Shown here piece by piece: positions 55,266-64,000 of a DNA stretch of 64,000 nt. Source of the stretch: Mesotaenium endlicherianum (Eukaryota; Streptophyta; Zygnematophyceae; Zygnematales; Mesotaeniaceae); assembly GCA_009602735.1 (NCBI GenBank), contig WELA01012513.1:421462-485461 (forward strand). Direction: 5' to 3'. The notes below the pieces were generated by a model. The model ran no database searches. It was not told where the DNA came from and saw only the letters and a list, made by a program, of their open reading frames with translations. Numbering within the stretch: the stretch's first letter is position 1; each line of letters begins with the position of its first letter. The translations under genes were made by a program, and so were the position numbers.

Positions 55266-58200
55266 ATGCTACGAAGCTCCTTCAGAAGCCAGCTGCATGG
55301 AAAGCTTAGAAAGAAGACCGGATGTGACAGCTTCAAGCGGTACGTAGCAGGGTACGGGAGGACAAACCTGAGTTCCTTCCAAGCCAGTTGCCAACCTGAA
55401 AATCACAAGGAGTTGGGTCCTCTGCTGCAGGGTGCAAGTAGAGATGCTTCCAGGGAGACTTACGGGGGCCGCTCTCTATCTTCTTCATCATCTTCAGTGC
55501 CGCCCAGTTCGACTCCTCAACAGTCAGCACAGCGTGACTGGTCAGGCACAACAACTGATCATCAGTCAGCACACTCCCAGGGCCCCTTTGATGATCCTGC
55601 CACAGCAGCTGAGGGGGAGGCAAATGGCGCGTCAGATGGGCGGGCAGGTGGCAGAGGCTCGCAGAAGCCGGCATACTCAGTGGGGCTGCTGACAGGGGCT
55701 CTGGCCGCATCTTTGGTTGGAGCAGCAGCGGCAGTTTCCCTTGACGGACGCGTGCGCGAGAAGCTGCCAGCTGTCTCTGACGTTCAGCTGAAGCTCCAGA
55801 GGACAGCTGGTGCCTTGCATGACTCGGCGGCTGAGCTGGCGGGCCGGCTGGCAGGTGCAGCCACCCCAGCCCTTGATCACTTGTCAGTGGCGATCTCGGC
55901 CTCCTCTGAAGCATTGACTGCGACTTCCATCCTCCTGCGCTCTCTTTCCTCCGTCCTATCCGGCGAGAGGGCCACACCTGGAGGCGACTGGGACAGGGAC
56001 TGGAACAGCGGGAGCCTCTGGACGCGCCAGGTAGCAGCCACAGTCGCAGACCTGGCAGCCAACGAGGTGCGGAGGAGGGCAGTGGTCCAGGCTGGCGACG
56101 GCAGGGTCGTGGATTGGCTGCTGGAGCTGGTGGGCGGCAGCCGGGGCCGAGGCCCCCAGGAGGAGGCGGCCCGGGCTCTCGCATGCATCCTGGGGGACCC
56201 CCACACATGCGAGTGGGTGCTGGGGAGGAGGGGGGCCATCTCCCACCTGCTGCAGTTTGCTATCTCCAGCTCGCAGACCTCGTCGCAGGTGGGTCTGCCA
56301 GCTGTCGAGGAGAGAGCTCTGCTTCCCCCCACCTCACCACTGGGCCACCTTTACCCGCCGCCACCTTGCTGCCCTTCCACGCCCTAGCTGCCAACTGCTC
56401 GACACGCTTTTCCCAGCACAAGTGATGTAGGCCTCCCCTGCTAGTCCCTCCCCTGCCCTCCCCTCCCCTCCCGTCCCCCGAGAATGGTGAAGCAGGGGAG
56501 GGAGTTCAGGCAGGCGGCAGTGGCGTGCTGCTCAGCAGTGCTTCTGCTGCTGCTGCTGCGGCTGGGCCCGACAGGGGGCTGCACTGGTCCTGCACTCATG
56601 CACGCGCATAGATACACCTGCATGCGCTGGGGGAGGGAACTAGGACTGTATCTGTGTGTGTGTGGGGGTGTCTGTGTGGGCGGGTCAAGCAGTTCGTGCA
56701 TCGCTTGCTTGGAGCTCCAGTGCACTGCGTCTGTGATAGCATGTGCGCGTGTGTGCGTGTCGCTACTGTGCGAGCGTGCGCGCGTCTAGAGGGGCCACGG
56801 TGGGCACGCTCCCCTTCACCTTCCTCCTGCAGTGCTCCTCAACACCCCGCCCTAGCCCCAGCCCCAACCGCCAGCTCTCTCCCCTCCATTTTCTATCTCC
56901 CTCGTGCATGCTGCAGGAGATGGCGGGCGGCAGTGCACCTCGATTAACCACCGTGCAGCAGCCACGGGGCGCACTCCCGGGCAGAGCTGCTGCATCCTTG
57001 TTTGACGCGCCAAACCAGCACCTGCCACGTCAGCACCTGCGGGGGCCACATGCTGACCTGGTTGCAGCCATCATGGACTTTGCCACGATCTTCTCATGCT
57101 CACCTGGCGGCGGCGCCCAGCGAGATACCGCCACCTGGCAGCCTCGGCTGCCGGCCAAGGCCGACCGGGCGGACATCGCTGCAGCTCTGGCTGTGCTGGA
57201 AGAGAGCAGCGACGGCATTGGAGGAGGAGGAGGAGGAGGAGGAAGTGGGGGAGGGAGAGGGGGGAGGAGGAGGAGGAGGAGCTCACGCAATGACAGCGGC
57301 GACGATGATGGCAGCAATGGGGGGAGCGGCATACACGGAATTGGCATCAAGGTGGGGGGCGGCACCGGCGTCGTCGGGATTTCCATGAAGGCACGCTCGC
57401 CAGATGGCATGCATATCCGCGACAACGAGAGCGGCGGCGGCAATTGTGCTGCTGCTACTCCTGCTGCTGCTGGTGGTGATAGTGTCCGAGGAGGAGGAGC
57501 AGGGCATAGCAGGGGCAGGCAGCCATCACACAAGGCCCAGGGGGGTGACAGCTGGCTGTGGGAACCAGCTGGATGCGACACCTGGCGGCAGGATGCGGCG
57601 TGCTGCCAGCTGGGGGGCAAGCAGGGGGGGCGGGTGTTTGGGGTTGATGAGTTTCTGTCTGTGCCGTTGTGTTGGGCGGTAGCTGGCCAGGGATGGGAGC
57701 AGCAGCACCACACGAGGAGCAGGGGGGGAGCGTGGAATTCCTCCTCCTCCTCCTCCTCCTCCTCTGGCAGTGGCGGCACTTTTGGGGGGCTAATGGCATT
57801 TCAAGCGCAAGCAGGTGGGTTGAGCTCGAGGGTGAGCGCAACCCAAGCCCACCACCAGCAGCAGCAGCAGCCCCTCTTTCGGCGGGCGTCAGAAGAGAGG
57901 TCTCGCAGAGGGTGGACGGGCGGCAGCAGCGGCGCAGGCGGCAGAGGAGGGAGCTCGCGGGGCCTGTGGGATGACGTGGACGGCGCACATGCAGCAGTGG
58001 CGTTGGCGGCGTGGGCCGTCGCCACCTGGACGGCAGGGTCTTGCGAAAATCGGGCAGCCGTTGCTGAGCTGGACGAGGAGGGGTGGGCCCTGCTGGCAGG
58101 CGAGATGGCGCCAGACCGTACTGCTAGACGCCACGTGGCGGCTGCCATGGAGAGACTTATCCTTGAGGATGACATGTGGCGGTCTGGGGCTGGGTCTGAC

Positions 58201-61200
58201 TCTAGTGACGTGGCTGCTGATGTGGCTGAGCAATGGAGCGGGGCTCTTCTTGCAACAGCTGTCAGCTCGGGCCTGCAGGAGGACGCTGAGCTGACGTGTA
58301 CGGCGCTGAGTGCCATGTCAGCGTGCGTGGAGAGGAGCGAGAAGGCGCAGGTGCTCATTGCACGGAAAGGGCTGGCGGGGATGCGACAGGTGGCGCGGCA
58401 GCAAGAGAGTGACCCCGAGGTGAAGCAAGCGATCGCAACAGCGCTGCGGACGCTTGCCTTTCAGGGGGCAGGCCTCTCGGCCGACGAGTGCAAGAACTGG
58501 TCCCCCCTCCTGCTTCGCTGGGTGTGCAGCGCTGAGTCAGCGGACAAGGCCACTCGCGAGGCAGCGACAGCTGTCCTCGAGGCCGCCGTGGAGAAGCTGG
58601 GAGCCAGCGGCGTGACCATCACGCAGGCGTGGCTGGCGTCCCTGCTGATGACACTTGTCACAGAGTCGAGCGCGCAGGGCAAGGAGAAGATAGCAGCCGC
58701 CGCCCGGGGGGGTGCCGTAGCAGCAGCAGCGGAGGCTTCCAAGAAGAAAGGGGCCCTGGAGGTAAACTCTTGCACTGTAACTCACACCCTCAACCTCACA
58801 CGTTTCCTGCTAAACCCCAACCCTAACCCTATCTTCCCCTGCTTTCCCTCGTACTTCTGGAATGGTGTCGTCTGGGGGTCAGTGGGAATGGCACTGCGGG
58901 AAACTGGAGGGGGGCGGAGCATCGATATCAGCCATGTGTCGCGTCCTGAGTCTGCCTGGGGCCCGCCCCAAGACTCGTCCTCTATCCTGCGTCAGCCCCA
59001 AAGTTCAAGTCTGGACAAACCTTAAGCCTTTCATTGTTCCTGGAGCTCTCACCCCAGACGTTGACAAAGCTCAGACCCTGAGCCCGAGCCCCAACCCAAA
59101 CCCGAGCCGGCCCCGATCCTGGTTGCGACTCCGAGGCCGCACGCCCCGAACCTGACCCTTCCTCAAGCCCTGGACTCGAAACCCTCCTCTATCTGCTAGG
59201 TGCTTGCCCTACTATTCCACGGTGGAAGTGGAAGAAGAAGAGAGAAGTGGGTGGCGTTGCCGCAACACCAGGAGTCTCACGCCCGCCCCCAGCCTGTGCC
59301 TGCCTGCCTGCCTAGTGGTGCCTGAGGCAAAGGGGGAGGTGAAGGGGGACAGCCAGCTATGAACGCTGCAACGCCCTGCTAGGGGCCCCGTGGAGGAGGC
59401 ATGATCACCATCACCACCACCTGCACCACCACCAGCAGCAGCAGTAGCGGCAGCAGCTCTTTGCTTATGTGTGTGCGTGGTGCGTGGGTGCCTGTGGTGG
59501 CTCATTGGGACCTGATGTGGCACGGGGTGATATATGCAGGGCCAGATAGCGCAGAGGGCAGCGCTGGCAGCCGCCCAGCTGGCGAAGATCGTGGCGCAGG
59601 AGTCGGCTCTGGCCGCCGCCTCAGCTGCCACCTCAGCCTCCCCCTCCCCCTCCTCTTCTTCCTTGGAGCAGCCTGCTGCTCCTGCTGCTGCTGCCGGGGC
59701 TGGGTCTGGCGCTGGCGCTGCCACCGGTGGTACTGCTGCTGCTGCAGCTGCAGGGGGGAGAGGGGGAGGGGGCGGAGGGAGGGAGCGGCAGGAGTGGCAT
59801 GCGGCGGTGGCGGCCGACCTGCTGGGCCTGGGCGGCATCGAGCTGCCGGTACGCCTACTAGTTGCAGGCTAGCCCAGCCCTAGCCCAGCCTAGCCGCTGA
59901 CGTGGTCCTTCTATTCTAGCCGCTGACCTACACTGACTCAGTCGCTGACCTAGGCTAGGCTAGGCTATGCGGGCGACATGTGTCCGCAACTCATGTCCAT
60001 CTCTCTCAAACCGTACCGTGGACTTCGCCTTTCACCCCCCTCTTTCCCCCCCTCCGCCCCCTTTCCCCTCCCGGGGACCTTAACACCGCGCACCATATAT
60101 AGTGAACCCAAAACCCGCTCGGTGAGCATCCTGTACTCTACCTTAGGGTGCGAGCATCTGTCGGCGGCAGCCCGCAGGCAGACAGGCAGGCAGGCAGTAC
60201 ATACCCCGCCGTTGCGCTTCATCTCATGCTGTCACGTCACGTCGCCTTTCATCCTCTGTCATGCCCTTCCTTCCCTTTCCCGTGCCATCTTAGCCCACGG
60301 CAGTCTACCTCCACGGCCCGCCCCCTCCCCTGGCCCCTCCCCCTCCGCCCCCTCTCTCCTTCCTCTGTGTTGAAGGCCACCCGTTTGTGCCCGCCCGCCC
60401 GCGCGCATGCCTGACCTGCCATATGTCCATGGTGCGTGCATGCACATGCGTCACGACACCGCATCATGGAATCAGGGACAAGCACGGGTCCAGGCGTGTG
60501 GATGGCGAGGGATGGGGAGAGGACGGGTGTGGGATGGGGACGGGGATGTGGCTGGCTTCTTTCTTTCTTTCTCTTTCTCTGTGTATACATGTGTAAGAGT
60601 GTGTTGCACAGCCAGGACTTGCCTATATGAGACTGACTAATTCAGGGGCAGGGGGGTTGATGCGTGGGCCGGGCGAGCGTGTGCAGCAGGAAGAGCCCGC
60701 CCCAGCAGCCAAGGTGGTTAAGCAAGCGCCCGAGCTGGTGCCCCTGGCGGCCATAGGTGCTGTGTCGCGGGCCATGAAGGCGCTGGCCGAGCTCTCTGCT
60801 GAAAACACCTGGCAGCAACAGAGGGTCCTGGAGGCGGGCGGCTTGTCGCTCATCAGGCACCTGATGCTGCGGGACGACTACGACGTGTGGGCGGCGGAGT
60901 GGCAGCGCAAGAAAGCGCGCCAGGAGGAGGAGGGGCGCGCTCTCGCTGAGCTGGCACGGGTGGCCAAGGGCCGACAGGCACCCGCTGCGAAGAAGAACAC
61001 ATGGGGGGGGGGCTCCGGGAACAATCGCAGCAGCAGCAGCGCCAACGGCACCGGCAGCAATGGCAACAGCGGCAGCGACGGCAATGGAGGTGTTCCTGGC
61101 ATTGACGGAAACAGCAAGGGCAGCAGCAGCAGCAGTGACGACAACAGCAGCAGCAGCAGCAATCCCAGTGGCAGAAGCATCATCAGCAGCAGCGCCAGCG

Positions 61201-63530
61201 ACAGTGTCGCAGGTGCTGATAATGCCGGCAGCGCAGCTGCAGCTGCTGCTGCTGCCGGTGGGGGTGCGGATGCAGGGTGGGCTGGCGAGGCAGACCAGAG
61301 CAGGAGCGCCACAGCCACCTCTTCGAGCGGTGCCGGCAGCAGCGGCAGCAGCAGCAGCAGCAGCAGCNGCCATATGTCCATGGTGCGTGCATGCACATGC
61401 GTCACGACACCGCATCATGGAATCAGGGACAAGCACGGGTCCAGGCGTGTGGATGGCGAGGGATGGGGAGAGGACGGGTGTGGGATGGGGACGGGGATGT
61501 GGCTGGCTTCTTTCTTTCTTTCTCTTTCTCTGTGTATACATGTGTAAGAGTGTGTTGCACAGCCAGGACTTGCCTATATGAGACTGACTAATTCAGGGGC
61601 AGGGGGGTTGATGCGTGGGCCGGGCGAGCGTGTGCAGCAGGAAGAGCCCGCCCCAGCAGCCAAGGTGGTTAAGCAAGCGCCCGAGCTGGTGCCCCTGGCG
61701 GCCATAGGTGCTGTGTCGCGGGCCATGAAGGCGCTGGCCGAGCTCTCTGCTGAAAACACCTGGCAGCAACAGAGGGTCCTGGAGGCGGGCGGCTTGTCGC
61801 TCATCAGGCACCTGATGCTGCGGGACGACTACGACGTGTGGGCGGCGGAGTGGCAGCGCAAGAAAGCGCGCCAGGAGGAGGAGGGGCGCGCTCTCGCTGA
61901 GCTGGCACGGGTGGCCAAGGGCCGACAGGCACCCGCTGCGAAGAAGAACACATGGGGGGGGGGCTCCGGGAACAATCGCAGCAGCAGCAGCGCCAACGGC
62001 ACCGGCAGCAATGGCAACAGCGGCAGCGACGGCAATGGAGGTGTTCCTGGCATTGACGGAAACAGCAAGGGCAGCAGCAGCAGCAGTGACGACAACAGCA
62101 GCAGCAGCAGCAATCCCAGTGGCAGAAGCATCATCAGCAGCAGCGCCAGCGACAGTGTCGCAGGTGCTGATAATGCCGGCAGCGCAGCTGCAGCTGCTGC
62201 TGCTGCCGGTGGGGGTGCGGATGCAGGGTGGGCTGGCGAGGCAGACCAGAGCAGGAGCGCCACAGCCACCTCTTCGAGCGGTGCCGGCAGCAGCGGCAGC
62301 AGCAGCAGCAGCAGCAGCCAGATTGGGACTAGGCCAGTTGAGCAGCCCCTGGGGGCTGGAGCTGGCACAGAGCAGACGGAGAAGGGGGAGGATCAGAAGA
62401 GGGAGGAGCAGGGGGGCAAGGGTGGGGTGCGGGGCCTAGGGCAGGAGCAGGGGCAGGGAATAGGCAAGGAGGAGCCGCCAAGTGGCAGCATGAGGAAGCA
62501 CGCCGCGCGCCTCCTGGCTCTGCTGGCGGCGCACCCGCCCGCGTGGCACGCTGTGGCGCAGGACGAGGAGTGGACGGCGTGGCTGGAGAGGTGCGCAGAC
62601 GGCCAGGTGGCGGGCAACCGCGACGACAAATCGCGCAGCTACGCCCGCCAGGCACTCCTCCATGTGGCGCCATCCCACCACCACCGCCGCCGTCGCCGCG
62701 GCGCCACGCGTGCGCCCCCATCGACACCTGGCACACTGCTAATATCTGGCACGTTGCCACCTGGCCCAACAACAGCTGGCGCTGTGGCGGAAAGCTCCCG
62801 AGGCTCTGCTGCTGCCGCAGCCGCCGTTGCAGCCGCTGCTGCTGCCGCTGCCAGCGCAGCAAAGAGGAATGGCGAAGGGGCTCCCCAGGGGAGGGGGGGA
62901 GCAGGGCCAGAGGGCTCGTTAGTGTTAGGGTTAGGGCCTAAAGGCCGGGGGGGGGGGCCTGGGGCAGGGGTAGCATCAGGGGCTGCCAGAGGTCGCTTGA
63001 AGCTGGAGGCTGAGAGGGGTGGTGATGATGACGTGGCAGAGCTCGACAGGAGGAGGAAGCCGGGCGGCGGTCCCCCCACGGCAGGAGGGGCGACAGGTGG
63101 CAGCGTGGACGACGAGGAGGAGGATGGCAAGGAGGAGACGTGGCCGCGATATGCGGACGGGGTGTATCTGGTGGACCCGTCCTCCGCCTACTTCAAGCAG
63201 CAGTCGCGGCAGCGGGGGGCCCAAGGGGGCTCCTCCAATCACACTCGCACTGCCGCAGCGCTCACGGGGCAGCAGCAAAAGCAGCAGCAGGAAGAGGAGG
63301 GGGAGGATGTGGAGGAGATTGTGCCAGCTGTAGATGTTGTGTTCATCCACGGCCTGAGGGGGGGGCCTTTTAAGACGTGGAGGGTGGCGGATGACAAGAC
63401 ATCGACGGTGCACAAGGGGGGCCTGGTGGAGGTGGTGACTGAGGACGCAGGCATGAGCGACAGCTGTTGGCCCAGCCAATGGCTGTCCAGAGACCTGCCG
63501 CCCACGCGCATGCTCTCCATCAAGTACAAG
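55266..63530 (+). CDS. Host gene: ARM-repeat plus SERAC1-like alpha/beta-hydrolase protein (four exons, 3' end beyond window)
   Basis: Predicted exons, all phase 0, are 55266-56288, 56917-58761, 59540-59848, and 60612 or 61563 to 63530. Donors and acceptors are GT-AG (CAG|GTGGGT, GAG|GTAAAC, CCG|GTACGC, AAG|GTGCTG). The N-terminus is Arg/Ser-rich without acids (MLRSSFRSQLHGKLRKKTG), like a mitochondrial presequence. A hydrophobic stretch follows (YSVGLLTGALAASLVGAAAA). Exons 1-2 hold helical ARM-like repeats (QEEAARALACILGDPHTCEW, VKQAIATALRTLAFQG). Exon 4 ends at the hydrolase start, VDVVFIHGLRGGPFKTWR, then WPSQWLSRDLP and RMLSIKYK. This matches a plant family with N-terminal repeats and a C-terminal hydrolase; the catalytic Ser and the rest lie outside. 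Low-complexity Ser/Gly/Ala tracts enlarge it. A possible next acceptor is CCCCTACAG at 63,965. Exon ends are predictions only. Confidence 0.78.
60418..61367. repeat. First copy of a 950-bp exact tandem duplication ending at an N
   Basis: It starts GCCATATGTCCATGG and ends in an (AGC)n run. It is repeated at 61369-62318 with an offset of 951, the N at 61,368 lying between. It includes the end of intron 3 and the start of exon 4. It looks like two overlapping contig ends that were joined instead of merged. Confidence 0.85.
61369..62318. repeat. Second copy of the 950-bp duplication
   Basis: It appears identical by eye to 60418-61367, including the ATGAGACTGACTAATTCAGG acceptor region and the CAG repeats. 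It continues uninterrupted into the rest of exon 4, so this copy gives the consistent gene model. Confidence 0.85.
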
Positions 63531-64000
63531 GTGCTGCTGCTGGGGTTGGCTACTGGTTGACTTGCCGTTGAATTTTTGAATGCTCTCTGTTGACTTTCAT
63601 ATGATTTCCAGTTGACTTCTGCTGACTCCCCTCCTCCAGTTGACTTGCGGTTCACTCTTGTTGACATCTATCGATCTCTGTGCGACGTTGATGCCCTCCA
63701 TCCATGCCTGCTAAAGCTAGCTCCTCCTCCTCCGCTTGACCTGGCTCTAGTTGCGGATGTCCAAAGCTTGAAGTCCGAAGCTTCGTGTGTCAGCTGGTGG
63801 TGGCGATGCTGGTGACGTGTTCTCTGAATGTCTTTTGCTTGTCACCTTCCCCACACAAGTCCCAAACTTTCTGTCTGAGAAGCACAGAGAGGGAGAGTGT
63901 GGGGACTTGAGGGTGGGGGCAGACCAATCTGACGGAGTGGACGGGCGCCACACTCCCCCTACAGGTAGCCTTTCCCACCCTCCCTCCCCCTCCCCTCCCC

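Noticed and set aside
55333-56208. Long antisense open frames within the host gene (also 57,030-57,779 and 60,642-61,541)
   Set aside because: They are shadows of GC-rich coding sequence and CAG repeats on the sense strand. Their translations are Pro/Leu/Ala low complexity.
56441-56789. Overlapping short frames between exon 1 and exon 2 of the host gene
   Set aside because: The stretch is bounded by a good donor and acceptor that join phase-0 exons, and the translations are low complexity, so it is an intron.
58813-58840. CCCTAACCCTAACCC-like stretch, and GTTAGGGTTAGGG near 62,920-62,935
   Set aside because: Each has only two or three units within an intron or coding tract, which is too short for a telomeric repeat array.
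63550-63670. Cluster of TTGACTT words (possible W-boxes)
   Set aside because: They lie in the predicted last intron as irregular short repeats, with nothing to support a regulatory role.

Overview
The window reads as eukaryotic nuclear DNA from the green lineage, most likely a streptophyte (charophyte-type) alga. The host gene at the right end has GT-AG introns and is GC-rich and full of CAG/AGC low-complexity tracts. It resembles the plant ARM-repeat plus SERAC1-like alpha/beta-hydrolase family. The LTR elements carry a primer-binding site close to the plant initiator-tRNA-Met type. The species is not certain. Two isolated N bases mark unresolved assembly joins.

Positions 1 to about 54,400 are almost entirely nested retrotransposons. 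The framework is two copies of one Ty3/gypsy-type element, tail to tail: copy 1 on + (1 to ~22,216, entering the window inside gag) and copy 2 on - (~54,383 down to ~36,898). Its order is gag, aspartic protease, a DNMT3-like cytosine-5 methyltransferase, a long Pro/Glu-rich linker, UAG, reverse transcriptase, RNase H, integrase and a C-terminal PHD finger. In both copies the UAG is followed by a CARYYA hexamer, the tobacco-mosaic-type readthrough context. The methyltransferase frame is +1 relative to protease.

Younger elements split these copies, most with exact target duplications. Copy 1 holds an almost intact chromovirus (4506-10648, TSD atgga), a second chromovirus on - (11424-18103, TSD cctga) and a solo LTR (19805-20517, TSD gttgg). 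Copy 2 holds a gag-protease-only element (37562-44297, 4-bp TSD atta) and a solo LTR (52339-52841, TSD tcctg). Between the two copies lies a DIRS/PAT-like tyrosine-recombinase retrotransposon (~22,514-36,897). It is itself split by a third Ty3 chromodomain element (26421-35348, TSD aaaca) that carries an extra ORF between integrase and its 3' LTR.

From 55,266 onward there is one host gene on +, with four recognisable exons up to 63,530; the rest of its hydrolase domain lies beyond the window. A 950-bp exact duplication around the N at 61,368 is most likely an assembly artefact.

The most interesting system is the retrotransposon that combines a DNA methyltransferase (a chromatin writer) with a PHD finger (a probable chromatin reader), with pol apparently reached by stop-codon readthrough. 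Methyltransferase-bearing retrotransposons have been reported in charophytes and dinoflagellates (recollection, not searched here). The readthrough signal, the PHD finger and the preserved methyltransferase frame inside a decayed element are the parts I would follow up.
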